Source of the DNA: Paenibacillus oryzisoli
Lineage (GTDB): Bacteria > Bacillota > Bacilli > Paenibacillales > NBRC-103111
Length of the DNA: 64,000 bases
Assembly: GCF_001653565.1 (NCBI RefSeq)
Contig: NZ_LYPB01000094.1
Coordinates: 62,001-126,000, forward strand
Direction of reading: 5' to 3'
The notes beneath the pieces are model-generated. The model did not search any database and had not been told where the DNA came from. It worked only from the letters and a program-made list of their open reading frames with translations. Numbering within the stretch: the stretch's first letter is position 1; each line of letters opens with the position of its first letter. Shown here one piece after another: positions 1 to 9,425 of the stretch. Made by a program: the position numbers and the translations under genes.

Positions 1-469
1 GGCGCCACTTCTGGTGGAAGCCCTCTTCCTTACTCCCATGCCCCACCAACAGCAGAATCTCTTCCTGGGGCGACACGGACAGCTCTGCAATTTTGCCATA
101 AAGAATGGCTGCAATATCGGGATGATCATCAATCGGCGACGTGAAGTGAATGCGCGCACGTATATCTAAGAGCTCCATGTCGGTTTCGAGCACCGGCTCG
201 GGAATAACCCCTAACGCGTAGCTGATCTCATCAATATGTGTACTCCCAGAGGACACGAACAGCGGAACGACGATGATATCAGTCACGCCTTGTGCCTCTA
301 AACTGTAAATGCCATCTTGTATCAATCTACCTTCGACAAGTTCCAAATAGGACGCATAAATGGGCATAGCATCCGGCATCCGAACCGCATTCACGGCATC
401 CTCCACCAGCTGCACCCAACCCTCATCACGGGATCCATGGCTAATAACTAGCACACCATATTTACTCAT
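1..469 (-). CDS. CbiX-type sirohydrochlorin chelatase-like protein, partial
   Basis: Read on the minus strand from an ATG at 469 the frame stays open to the window edge, so the C-terminus is missing. The protein starts MSKYGVLVISHGSRDEGW and later has ILLLVGHGSKEEGFH. This repeated V-x-HGS-[RK]-[DE] signature is typical of the CbiX/SirB class II chelatases, which insert Co or Fe into sirohydrochlorin. The first His (in SHGS) is the expected metal ligand. The second HGS near residue 146 suggests a two-domain or duplicated CbiX protein. A GGGGG ribosome site lies 8 nt before the ATG. No cobalamin or siroheme genes are visible on this side, so the metal and pathway are not settled. Confidence 0.75.
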   Translation of the reverse strand, partial: MSKYGVLVISHGSRDEGWVQLVEDAVNAVRMPDAMPIYASYLELVEGRLIQDGIYSLEAQGVTDIIVVPLFVSSGSTHIDEISYALGVIPEPVLETDMELLDIRARIHFTSPIDDHPDIAAILYGKIAELSVSPQEEILLLVGHGSKEEGFHQKWR

Positions 470-559
470 TCCAAATTCCCCCACCCGTACGAACTAAGCC
501 TATCTTCCTATGCTAACGAAAGTGGTCATCTATGTCAATTTGAGGTCTGCTTAAACAGA

Positions 560-592
560 GAAAAACCCCGCATTACACGAGGTAATACAGGA
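560..592 (-). terminator. Rho-independent terminator after the YerC-like gene
   Basis: On the minus strand a stem of about 10 bp (CCTGTATTAC pairing with GTAATGCGGG, with G-U pairs) is followed by TTTTTC. It begins about 18 nt past the stop of the 610-900 gene and separates it from the CbiX-like gene. Confidence 0.75.
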
Positions 593-609
593 TTCTGCAA
601 AGTCATTAT

Positions 610-900
610 TTAACGATTCAAACGATCCAACGTCAACACATAACCATCGTTCCCGTAATTCAGGCACCTTTTGACCCGCGAAATGGTTGCTGTTGAAGCT
701 CCCGTTTCCGCTTCGATCTGGTTATACGTGCATCCTTTGCGCAGCATGCGAGCTACTTCAAGGCGCTGCGAAAGCGACTGAATTTCGTTAACGGTACACA
801 AGTCGTCAAAAAAGACGTAACACTCTTCAATATCCTTCAACGTTAGTACAGCTTCGAAAAGCTGGTCTATGGCTTTATCATTTAATTTTTTTAATTGCAT
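610..900 (-). CDS. YerC/YecD-family TrpR-like DNA-binding protein
   Basis: The 96-residue protein matches the TrpR-related YerC/YecD family in length and layout. It is all helical, with a helix-turn-helix at about residues 50-80 (RMLRKGCTYNQIEAETGAST followed by ATISRVKRCL). The family is small, cytoplasmic and presumed to regulate transcription; its ligand is unknown. GGGAG lies about 10 nt before the ATG. A terminator follows the stop, so it is probably monocistronic. Confidence 0.85.
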   Translation of the reverse strand: MQLKKLNDKAIDQLFEAVLTLKDIEECYVFFDDLCTVNEIQSLSQRLEVARMLRKGCTYNQIEAETGASTATISRVKRCLNYGNDGYVLTLDRLNR

Positions 901-1139
901 CTGCTGTCAACTCCCGGTCAAAAAGCATGTTGGCTTCGTGGTTCTCTAAGCTCCTGTGTATCATTCGACACGTCCTGGGTAATTCCTTCCTTTAGGATTG
1001 CAGAACGTTAAAATTTCTATGCGTTAATTGACTAAATAGCAACAAATCCCCATGACCCGTGACATTCGTCCATACCAAAGGTAGGCAAGTGACATATCCT
1101 GTAGGAGACAAATCTGATAAAAAAGGATCGTGAATCCTA

Positions 1140-1769
1140 GTGACCAACCCAAGACAACAAATTATTGGTAATGGCGCAAATCGTCCTGAAGTAGAAACAA
1201 GGAGCTTAACCCTTCCAGGTGAAGGCTTCGGTCAGTACCCCGGCTTAGGCGGTGGCAATCCCTTCGGTGGTGGCGGCTTTGAAGGCGGCGGTGGCTTCTT
1301 CGGCGGCCCTCCTGCAGGCGGCAATGCCGGTGGCGGCTTCTTTGGCGGCGGCGGTGGTGGCGGTAATGCAGGCGGTGGTTTATTTGGCGGTGGCGGTGGT
1401 AGTACCGGTGGTGGTGGCGGCGGTAACTTCCTAAGCAATCTCCTTGGCGGCGGCGGTGGTAGCGCTGGCGGTTCTTCGAACCCGCTTAGCGGCTTAAATA
1501 TTAAGCAAATCTCCGGCTTCGTTGAGCGGATGGGTGGTATTGACGGCATCATCGGCACGATGGGCAAAGTTCAGAAGTTCATGTCGACATTCCAGCAAAT
1601 GGCACCGATGGTGAAGACACTCCTTGGCTCCGTCGGCAAAGGAAAGGTTGCTTCTGGCGACGTAGAGGAAGTCTTCCGTCCGAAACGCAAACGCCGTAAG
1701 AAATCCGGCACGGGTAAAAGGCGCAAAGGCCGCTCCACCTCTGGCACGGCTAAACGCAAGCGCAGATAG
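1140..1769 (+). CDS. glycine-rich protein with a strongly basic C-terminus
   Basis: The 209-residue product starts at a GTG. About 85 residues (roughly 30-115) are low-complexity Gly with scattered Phe, Asn, Ser and Ala. A predicted helical segment follows (about 120-165: ISGFVERMGGIDGIIGTMGK, then VQKFMSTFQQMAPMVKTLLG). The last 30 residues are mostly Lys/Arg (KRKRRKKSG and KRRKGRS). The Gly-rich plus helical plus basic plan resembles YqfQ/VrrA-type proteins of spore formers, but I cannot assign a family with confidence. The basic tail suggests binding to nucleic acid or an anionic polymer. AAAAGGA lies about 12 nt before the GTG, which is long. A terminator follows. Confidence 0.7.
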   Translation: MTNPRQQIIGNGANRPEVETRSLTLPGEGFGQYPGLGGGNPFGGGGFEGGGGFFGGPPAGGNAGGGFFGGGGGGGNAGGGLFGGGGGSTGGGGGGNFLSNLLGGGGGSAGGSSNPLSGLNIKQISGFVERMGGIDGIIGTMGKVQKFMSTFQQMAPMVKTLLGSVGKGKVASGDVEEVFRPKRKRRKKSGTGKRRKGRSTSGTAKRKRR

Positions 1770-1790
1770 CGCTTCCCACACATTCATAAA

Positions 1791-1820
1791 AGGCTCCCCG
1801 TCTTCATAGACGGAGGAGCC
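1791..1820. terminator. bidirectional terminator between convergent genes
   Basis: AGGCTCC and GGAGCCT arms extended by CCGTC/GACGG form a strong hairpin around TTCATA. It lies between the glycine-rich gene (+) and the surface protein gene (-), with a short T-rich run after it on the + strand. Confidence 0.75.
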
Positions 1821-1833
1821 TCTTTACATGTTG

Positions 1834-4800
1834 CTATTTTTTCAATGATCTTAAAATAATTGCTGAAGCCTCCGCACGCGTTGATACCCCTTGCGGTTTC
1901 AAGGTGCCGTCTTGGTAACCATTCAATAACCCTTTCGAAGTCAAGACAGCTACTGCTCCCTGTGCCCACTCCGATATCGCTGAGTTATCGGTGAATCCCG
2001 TGCCCTCTGTGCCTTTATCATTCATATGTGCTGCACGTACAATTATGACAGCCATTTGCTCGCGGGTAATCGTATCATCCGGACCAAATGTCGTATCGGT
2101 GTAGCCTGAGATGATGCCACTAGCTGCCGCTGTGGCAATGGCATTCTTCGCCCAATGGTTCGTCGTATCGCTGAACGCCGCTTTACCGCTCTGATCGCCG
2201 AGCTTTAAGAATTTGACAACGATAGAGACGAATTCGGCTCTTGTAATACGGCCTTCCGGTTTAAATGTGCCATCTGGATAGCCATTGATTGCTCCCTGCC
2301 CAATCAACTCGCGGATGTTGGCCTCTGCCCAATGTCCCTTAATATCCGTCAGATTCGATTCATCTAATCCAGGCTTACCATCTTCTTTGGAAGTAGCCAT
2401 GACCGCATATTTTGTGAAGTGATTAACGTCTACAGTAATATGATTGCCATTGACTTTACCACCCTTGACTTCCACCCATTTCTGATTGACTTCATCGAAG
2501 TAGAAGACAGATGCTCGTTGATCGGCTTTCACACTTGTAGGATCGAAAGCAAACGTCAACGTAACCGGTTTACTGAAGTTCTCTGTAAAGTTTTTGAGAA
2601 TCTCATAGATTGGACTTGCTAGAACCTCATGATTCGTTAATAGGTTATCTGTTCCTGACAATTTTTCAATGGTTAACTTCAATTCTTTCGTTGAAGCATT
2701 CGCCGGAATCGAGATAGAAACCTCGTTCTTATAACTCACTTCGCCCGTTTTTCCAATTGGAAGTGTTAAAGTTCCGTCTGTCGAGGTCACTTTATCGTCA
2801 ATCGGTGTCGTTGGTGGTGTTGGATAATAGGGTTCCGACGAAGAATCTTCAGCACGGTAAACCGTCAGGTTATACGGCTTCTTCGTACCATCTTGCGCTT
2901 CGACCATTATTTCAATTGGGTTAGCCCCGACCTTAAGATTAGCCGCTTTGTAGGTATATACATTGTCTGTAACAGCTGTATACTCGGCACCTGTTACCGT
3001 AAGCTTTTGATAGCTTTCCTCTTTGGTTATAGATAGATTCACCTCAGAGACGGCGTTAGATATGCCTACCGCATAATCACGTTGGGCCGAAGAGAATGCC
3101 GGATTCAAGCTGCCTTGATTAACCGCGATGTTGGAAAGCAAGACATTGTTACTCATCCTTGTAACATGAATCGTATACGTTCTAGTCGAGCTGTCCGCTG
3201 CTGTATGGACAATCGTAATCGTATTGTCTCCTAGGCTTAACGGGATCTCTTCACTCGCTTGACCATTTCGTACCGTCTTTCCGTTCACCGTTACGCTTGC
3301 AATTTCGTTGGTAAGCGTTGGTGTGACTTTCAAGCGATCTACACTGTTAACCACACTCTGCGTATAGCTTGTTCTTGAGAAGTAGAAGGGCTCGTTCAGA
3401 TCTCCGCTGCTAAGACTTAGACCGGTCATATATTCAGTCGATGTTGTCCCCGTAGTAAACCTCCAAATATCTGATTTCTTTACCCCACCATACATATCGA
3501 TGGCCGCCGCATACCATTGGTAACTGGTCAGTGGCGCTAGATCTTTCCAGATGACCCCGGCAACTTCACCGCTCTTCACATGATTCATGCTGCCGATCAC
3601 ATGATCCGTATACACGTTTACTCCGAAATAGTCCGTAGCAACACGTTTCGTAACAGGCTGCAAATTCAAATCAATGGAAAACTCATCTTTGCCAGGATAC
3701 TCGGCTGGATCATAGTAATTGTAATCATCCAAATGCGGTGAATAAGTTTTCATGTTGATTTTGCCATGTGCCATGTCAAACTGCATCAGTCTGATATAAC
3801 CAAGCCCACCTTCTGGTGCCCCTTGGTAGTCAGCAAGCATTTGATACACGTTACGATCGGCTACTCCGTCGTTGTTATCATCAATCGCGTCGACTTTCAA
3901 CTCTGCATCGTGATAATGGCCCGAAAGCGCCGCAATAACGTTCTTATTCGGTTTGATCACGCGTTCGAATACTTTTTCCGCCATTGGCGCGCGATTATTG
4001 GAAACTAGCATGAACTCATGGAAGTTCAGAATCGCCTTCCGATTCGGGTACTTTTTCAAAACCTCGTTAATCCAGTCAATTTCCTTGTCACCATAACCCC
4101 AACCCATGTAAACGACGATAAAATCATTACCGTTGGAGGATACAAGGTCATAATGTCCCTTGTTGTTTTCGTAGGATTCGCCGTACGTGGGCTGATCCTT
4201 GAAGCGATCTTCCCCGAACCATTTGGAATAATAACTGTAATCATTATTTTGATGGCCCACGTCATGGTTACCCGCCAGTACCCCATAAGGAATGTTGGCC
4301 TTTTCCAAAACCTTCATATCTTTATCTGCTTCTATCCATTGATATTCTTGGTCTGCGATATCGACGATATCACCGGTATGAATGACATATTTAATTTTAT
4401 TATCTACTTTGTGATCCGCAATCCATTTCACGATCTCCTGATAGATATACGGATAGGTCTTCGAGTAATACTGCGTATCCGACATCCATACAAATGAGAA
4501 ATCATAATCCGCTGCCGCATCCGCATTCGCTTGAACTGTGGTTGCTGCAATTTCATCCTGAACCATCACTTGAATCTTCTTGTTGTTGGCATACGTACCT
4601 GCAGCTACCGTAGCTTGCAGCTCAAAATCAGCTGTGCCCGCTATAACCGTTTGTAGTGCGTTCCATTTCTGACCGCTAGGACTCCATGCATATAATGTAA
4701 CTTTCCGGCCTTCCAGCGACTTGCCCTTCCAGTTAATTTCCACTTGATCCGTACTCTTGATCGCATCGTCCAATGAGATTTCAAAGCGCTGATACGGGAA

Positions 4801-7800
4801 TTTCTCGTCGGAATCATCCACCAGATACCGCCCATCCAATGCACTAATTTTAGTGTAATCCTCTTGTGTAAAGGCAGTCTCACCATCCGGCTTTGCCTGT
4901 CTAGGCGGCTCGGTGTCTACGGCGTTGCGGAACCCGGCGAATTGCCCCTGCACGCTGGCATCGTATTTATAACCTTGATTAAAGCTTACGTCCATTTCAT
5001 CATTCATGGGATCCGATACTTTAACGCTCAACGGAGCATTACGATCTACGTCCACAGCGCCTTGCCCTGGTGTCAATTGTTCAGGCAGATTCGGGTTTTC
5101 ATTCGGCACTTCGAAATTAATCGTCACATTTTGCACGTTACCTACTTTATCGACAGCCTTGATGCTGAATACATGCATCCCACCTGGAAGCTTCGCAGAT
5201 GATGTGGCATATGGCAACGTGATTGGCAGGGTGTCGAGGGTAGTCTCTACCTTGTCCACGCCAGCAAATGCATCAGTTATCACTGCATCCAGGCTGAAGT
5301 CTCCACGATACATAACGCCTTCTTCAACGGAAGGTTGAATCACTGGCGCTGTATTATCGACTGTCACTGTTGATGTAGCTTTGTCATTACCATGGCTCAC
5401 CGTAATCTGATGTTGACCATCATTTGTAGCTGCAGTATCCCAAACATAAGCTTTAGATGCCAACTTATCCCCAGGAATGTTGAAATCGAAATCGACTACT
5501 GGAGGTTTCCCTGAAGAATCTCCCATTTTGATAACCTTGGCCGGATCATTGTTCTTCGCATCATAAATCACCGTACCATCAGCCAGTACTAAACGTACGT
5601 TCTTCACGTCAAAATTATCTTTATTCTCCGCTGGTCGGTCATCGAAAGGCGAAGCCTTCGAACCCGCTCGGATAGAAAATACGTTGCTGCCTTCCTTCAA
5701 TCTGTCCGCTTGAATCTTCGTAGACAGTGTTGTATAGCTATTCACAGTATCTTGGAATGTAAAGAGAATGTCCTTATCTTGGGTGATCGCATTTTTAAAA
5801 TAATAATTTACACCCGTCACTTCGAATGCAATATACGCGTCATGTTCAACCGCATGATAGGTTGATTGCGTTAGTGCTTTGCCATCAATGGCAAGCTGCA
5901 GATCATCTGCACTTAACCCTTCGCCTGTTCCTCTAATCACTTTGGGTTTGGCAATCACATCGCCGTCTTTCACATTCAAACGCAGGGCTGAGTGATCTGA
6001 GCCACCTGTAATGGCAACGCGCTTGGTGCTTGACGTACTCTCATTCTGACCATCCGAAGTAACAAAGTAATAGTCTAAGTACGTATTACCAATGAGCTCC
6101 GGCGAGAACACCGTATAGTGATATAACGTATCCGCAAAGCTTTCTTTCAAATACTTCTTCGTATAATCCGACTGTTTTTCGGTTTTATAATAGAGCGCTA
6201 CGGTCTTTATCGATGTTTCATCTTTGGCATCGCCGATCATCTCAAGATCCTTGGATTGATCTATACTGGTCTCTTTGGTTAAATCGGTTAGCGTCGGTTT
6301 GATCGTATCTGCTTTCACAATCACGCTTTGGAGTGGTGTTTGGATTTGTTCAACCGTTCCTGGCGTTGCCGCAACTAATCCTCCCGAGCTATATTTCGTC
6401 ATCGTTGTACTACCATTAACCGGGTATTTATACAATATCCCCATATCCGCCTTGGCATCGCCTGATACGTAGTACGCGGATGAGACTTCAATACCTGTAT
6501 TTGTAGCAATGACGATACCTCGATTTCCGCTATTCGACATACCATCGGAATGTACGCGAACAAGATTGGTACCCTCAACCAAATTAGAATGGTAGTTCCC
6601 ATTGAAGGCATCCACAGGAGTACCCTCATTTTGAGCGTTGATTACCCAGAAGACAAGTGTACCTTTCGAAGGAATGATCATGTCTTCTTTGTCTGCTGGC
6701 CAAATGACATCTGCATCAGGTCCCGTATCTGGGTAACGGTAAATCAATTGATAATCTTTGAAATTCATAGCTTTATCCGTATTATTGTATACTTCAATAA
6801 ACTCATAACCATCCGCGGTGCCCACATTCTTAGAATCGGGTACAATTTCCGTTACGAGAAGCGGTGGGATCTTGGTGAAATCCGTTTTATCGATAGCCAC
6901 GGTCGCACTATACACGTTGGATCGTATCGTACTATAACCGTCATCCGCCTGAACGTAATATTTCAAAGGCGTATCCAACAGCTTTTCCTTAGGTATCGTT
7001 GCTTGATACTGGGTGGAGCCTAGTACCGTCATAGGTACCGAATCATAGGCAGCCTGAGAACCTGTTTTAAAATAAACGGCCGCGGTTACGGATTCACTCT
7101 GCTCAGGATTGGAGATTTGCGCTTGCAGCGTTACATCCAACTTTTGGTCCGCTTGCGTAACCGGCATGTGGGTAATAACCGGAGGCTCTGAATACGTCCG
7201 TGGAATTGGTGGTACTTGAGTGGGATCGATAATGCCTGGCGTTGCATTTGCTGGCGTTGTATCTTCACCTGAACCGTACATCACCATATTTTTCGAACCA
7301 TTTACGGGATATTTATAGAAAATACCTTTATTCACTTTCGTTTGATTATCATTTTGGTAACTCGCAATGGAAATATCGCTGCCGGTTTTCTCTTGAATAA
7401 CCAAATCTCGAGGACCTGCGTTACTCATACCGCCCCCACCTTCCACACGGAAGAGGTTCACGCCTTCTTGCAGGTTGGAAGTAAAGGTACTATTAAACTT
7501 AGCTGGTGTTTCTTCCACATTATCTGCATTCGTTACCCAAAATACGATAGAGGATTGCGCTGGAATCGGCATACTCCCGTAAGGTACTTGTTTATACGAA
7601 GCTGGCCAAATTGTATCTGCACCTGAATTACGGTACACCAAGTTGTAATCTTTGAAGTCCACCGTTCTGTCTGAATTGTTGTACACCTCAATAAACTCAT
7701 AAGCATCTGAAGAAACCCCAGTTACATTTGTCGTATCTGGCACCAGTTCAGTAATCAGAAGTTTCGGCACCTTCGAATAGTCCACAGCGCTAACTTGAAC

Positions 7801-7899
7801 GCCGTTGTCCGCTGCAACTGCCATAGGCGCCAGCATGCTGAACATCATTCCGAATACAGTCATCCCGGAAACCCATCGTTTGAAATCTTTTTTATACAC
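1834..7899 (-). CDS. S-layer-anchored lamin-tail/metallophosphoesterase surface protein
   Basis: This 2,021-residue exported protein has a signal peptide ending near PMAVAAD. Two lamin-tail-like domains (about 40-185 and 345-480, each with LL(I/V)TE(L/I)VPD and YEFIEVYNN) are followed by Ig-like regions. A calcineurin-like metallophosphoesterase occupies about 1140-1400; visible metal-site motifs are MSDTQ, HTGDIVD, GNHDVGH, NFHEF and SGHYHD. Next come a fibronectin-like stretch, two cadherin-like beta-sandwich repeats (YMTGLSLSSG; NVLLSNIAVNQG) and three SLH domains (about 1845 to the end). It is probably held on the cell wall and cleaves phosphoesters outside the cell; substrate unknown. 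The GTG at 7899 is preferred over ATGs at 7923 and 7917 because GAGAGGGCG sits about 8 nt before it. It follows the HupE-like gene by 46 nt and may be co-transcribed. Confidence 0.88.
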   Translation of the reverse strand: MYKKDFKRWVSGMTVFGMMFSMLAPMAVAADNGVQVSAVDYSKVPKLLITELVPDTTNVTGVSSDAYEFIEVYNNSDRTVDFKDYNLVYRNSGADTIWPASYKQVPYGSMPIPAQSSIVFWVTNADNVEETPAKFNSTFTSNLQEGVNLFRVEGGGGMSNAGPRDLVIQEKTGSDISIASYQNDNQTKVNKGIFYKYPVNGSKNMVMYGSGEDTTPANATPGIIDPTQVPPIPRTYSEPPVITHMPVTQADQKLDVTLQAQISNPEQSESVTAAVYFKTGSQAAYDSVPMTVLGSTQYQATIPKEKLLDTPLKYYVQADDGYSTIRSNVYSATVAIDKTDFTKIPPLLVTEIVPDSKNVGTADGYEFIEVYNNTDKAMNFKDYQLIYRYPDTGPDADVIWPADKEDMIIPSKGTLVFWVINAQNEGTPVDAFNGNYHSNLVEGTNLVRVHSDGMSNSGNRGIVIATNTGIEVSSAYYVSGDAKADMGILYKYPVNGSTTMTKYSSGGLVAATPGTVEQIQTPLQSVIVKADTIKPTLTDLTKETSIDQSKDLEMIGDAKDETSIKTVALYYKTEKQSDYTKKYLKESFADTLYHYTVFSPELIGNTYLDYYFVTSDGQNESTSSTKRVAITGGSDHSALRLNVKDGDVIAKPKVIRGTGEGLSADDLQLAIDGKALTQSTYHAVEHDAYIAFEVTGVNYYFKNAITQDKDILFTFQDTVNSYTTLSTKIQADRLKEGSNVFSIRAGSKASPFDDRPAENKDNFDVKNVRLVLADGTVIYDAKNNDPAKVIKMGDSSGKPPVVDFDFNIPGDKLASKAYVWDTAATNDGQHQITVSHGNDKATSTVTVDNTAPVIQPSVEEGVMYRGDFSLDAVITDAFAGVDKVETTLDTLPITLPYATSSAKLPGGMHVFSIKAVDKVGNVQNVTINFEVPNENPNLPEQLTPGQGAVDVDRNAPLSVKVSDPMNDEMDVSFNQGYKYDASVQGQFAGFRNAVDTEPPRQAKPDGETAFTQEDYTKISALDGRYLVDDSDEKFPYQRFEISLDDAIKSTDQVEINWKGKSLEGRKVTLYAWSPSGQKWNALQTVIAGTADFELQATVAAGTYANNKKIQVMVQDEIAATTVQANADAAADYDFSFVWMSDTQYYSKTYPYIYQEIVKWIADHKVDNKIKYVIHTGDIVDIADQEYQWIEADKDMKVLEKANIPYGVLAGNHDVGHQNNDYSYYSKWFGEDRFKDQPTYGESYENNKGHYDLVSSNGNDFIVVYMGWGYGDKEIDWINEVLKKYPNRKAILNFHEFMLVSNNRAPMAEKVFERVIKPNKNVIAALSGHYHDAELKVDAIDDNNDGVADRNVYQMLADYQGAPEGGLGYIRLMQFDMAHGKINMKTYSPHLDDYNYYDPAEYPGKDEFSIDLNLQPVTKRVATDYFGVNVYTDHVIGSMNHVKSGEVAGVIWKDLAPLTSYQWYAAAIDMYGGVKKSDIWRFTTGTTSTEYMTGLSLSSGDLNEPFYFSRTSYTQSVVNSVDRLKVTPTLTNEIASVTVNGKTVRNGQASEEIPLSLGDNTITIVHTAADSSTRTYTIHVTRMSNNVLLSNIAVNQGSLNPAFSSAQRDYAVGISNAVSEVNLSITKEESYQKLTVTGAEYTAVTDNVYTYKAANLKVGANPIEIMVEAQDGTKKPYNLTVYRAEDSSSEPYYPTPPTTPIDDKVTSTDGTLTLPIGKTGEVSYKNEVSISIPANASTKELKLTIEKLSGTDNLLTNHEVLASPIYEILKNFTENFSKPVTLTFAFDPTSVKADQRASVFYFDEVNQKWVEVKGGKVNGNHITVDVNHFTKYAVMATSKEDGKPGLDESNLTDIKGHWAEANIRELIGQGAINGYPDGTFKPEGRITRAEFVSIVVKFLKLGDQSGKAAFSDTTNHWAKNAIATAAASGIISGYTDTTFGPDDTITREQMAVIIVRAAHMNDKGTEGTGFTDNSAISEWAQGAVAVLTSKGLLNGYQDGTLKPQGVSTRAEASAIILRSLKK

Positions 7900-7945
7900 G
7901 TAGTAACGCCCTCTCATTATCAAATGATTGTTAATCTATTCCTAT

Positions 7946-9115
7946 CTATTGAGAAACAATTCGCTCAATCAACCAGTACAGTCCGAATACGCCAATGATG
8001 CCTGAAGCATATAAATTCCAATTGATCTTGAGCGGCACGCGGCGAAGCAGCAGAAGAACTGGAATCACAATTGCTACGACGACAAGTTGTCCAATTTCGA
8101 CGCCTAGATTAAAGGAGAATAACGGCAGCGCCATTTGCCCAGACAGTGTACCTCGCAGCACTTCAGCGAATCCGAAGCCGTGGATTAATCCGAACAGCAT
8201 GGTGACCGTTACACGTGCGCTCTCTTTTTTCTTCCATATGTTCCCAAAGGCAATATACAAAATGCTAAGCGCAATTAAAGGCTCAACAATTTTGGGTGAC
8301 AGATAAGCGATCTCCAACGAGGATAGAACCAGCGTGATACAATGACCTACGGTAAAAGCTGTAATCAACTTCACAATTTTGGCTACTTTTTGTTCAGAAG
8401 CTAGCAGTAACCCGAATAGAAAGAGCATGTGATCAAGCCCTGACCAGATATGTTCCATCCCCATAAGGACATAAGTCTTCAGCGTATTCTGCCAAGAATT
8501 AGCAGCAGCAATATCAACTATAGGCTTGCTTGCTAGCGCTGATGCCATCGTCGGATTTCCTGCCCCTGCCCCAGGACCTTGGATCTGCACAATATAATTC
8601 TGACTGCCAAGTACTTGCTGAATCGTCTGCCCCCCCACTTGAATCGTGGCATAATTGCTATGGGCTGGATCAACCCCGCTGTACCAGAAGAAGTTATATT
8701 GCACGAGATACTGCTTCACTGGAGCAGCGAACTTGTACCGGATATCAATGCCAATCATATCCATGCTGGCGCGCTTCTCATGCTTAGCGCTGACAATGAC
8801 TGCCGTTCCAACCTTGCCATCCCCCGTTACAATAATGCCGTCATCCACTAGCTTGGTTAATGCCCCCAAGGAGGCTGATAATTGTTTATCACTTATCTTG
8901 TCTCCGCCATCTGCCTTGTCAGGAAAGATTTGTAGAAGGTCGTGTTCGACTAAAGACAGATGATACTGCATCGTATCTGAGCCTACTTGTATATCGGAGT
9001 AACCGCTCGATGAAGCATGCGCTCCTACCGTACTAGCTACACTTATGCTAACGATGATCGCCAAAAGGAACACGAAGAAGCTCTTCCTAATGTTCAACTC
9101 TGTTCTACTGCGCAT
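7946..9115 (-). CDS. HupE/UreJ-family membrane protein with exported N-terminal domain
   Basis: The 389-residue protein has a signal or first membrane segment at about 12-32, then an extracytoplasmic domain to about 210. A C-terminal block has six or seven membrane segments. GMEHIWSGLDHMLFLFGLLL and LFGLIHGFGFAEVLRGTL carry the His-rich motifs of the HupE/UreJ_2 family, implicated in metal (nickel or cobalt) or hydrogenase-related transport. No hydrogenase or urease genes are nearby, so the substrate is unknown. AAGGGGAAG sits before the ATG. The gene lies just upstream of the SLH-metallophosphoesterase gene on the same strand, which could mean a link to metal supply for that enzyme (inference). 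Confidence 0.8.
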   Translation of the reverse strand: MRSRTELNIRKSFFVFLLAIIVSISVASTVGAHASSSGYSDIQVGSDTMQYHLSLVEHDLLQIFPDKADGGDKISDKQLSASLGALTKLVDDGIIVTGDGKVGTAVIVSAKHEKRASMDMIGIDIRYKFAAPVKQYLVQYNFFWYSGVDPAHSNYATIQVGGQTIQQVLGSQNYIVQIQGPGAGAGNPTMASALASKPIVDIAAANSWQNTLKTYVLMGMEHIWSGLDHMLFLFGLLLASEQKVAKIVKLITAFTVGHCITLVLSSLEIAYLSPKIVEPLIALSILYIAFGNIWKKKESARVTVTMLFGLIHGFGFAEVLRGTLSGQMALPLFSFNLGVEIGQLVVVAIVIPVLLLLRRVPLKINWNLYASGIIGVFGLYWLIERIVSQ

Positions 9116-9425
9116 GTGTTCTTCCCCTTATGGATTCATTTGCACTTACTTTAATACCGCCATGCCTGCCTCTCCTTCCCATGAGCCTCCGTTGATACAT
9201 GCCTATCATATCCAGCCCCCCAGGGCTTGCCTATACACATGATTTGCGTTCCTGCGCGATTGTTACGATTCTTCTTTTAAGCTTTTATAAAGTGGAAAAT
9301 ACATAAAAGCGCCCAGCTTCCAATAAAAAGCCCATACCTTTCACGCCAGATTTCATCTACAATTAAGGTATATAACTCGCCGGAAGCAAGGCAGCAGCGG
9401 AACAATCAGAAGGAGCCTGCGACTT
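9116..9425. other. intergenic region between divergent genes
   Basis: This 310-bp gap separates the HupE-like gene (-) from the AraC-type regulator (+) and must hold both promoters. I see no clear operator, riboswitch or repeat. A good ribosome site (AAGGAG) lies at its right end, about 11 nt before the regulator's ATG. Confidence 0.4.

Noticed and set aside
1232-1567. Proline-rich 111-residue minus-strand frame
   Set aside because: It is the complement of the Gly-rich coding region and has no ribosome site.
4018-4497. 159-residue + strand frame
   Set aside because: It is antisense to the metallophosphoesterase domain, whose motifs are clear on the other strand.
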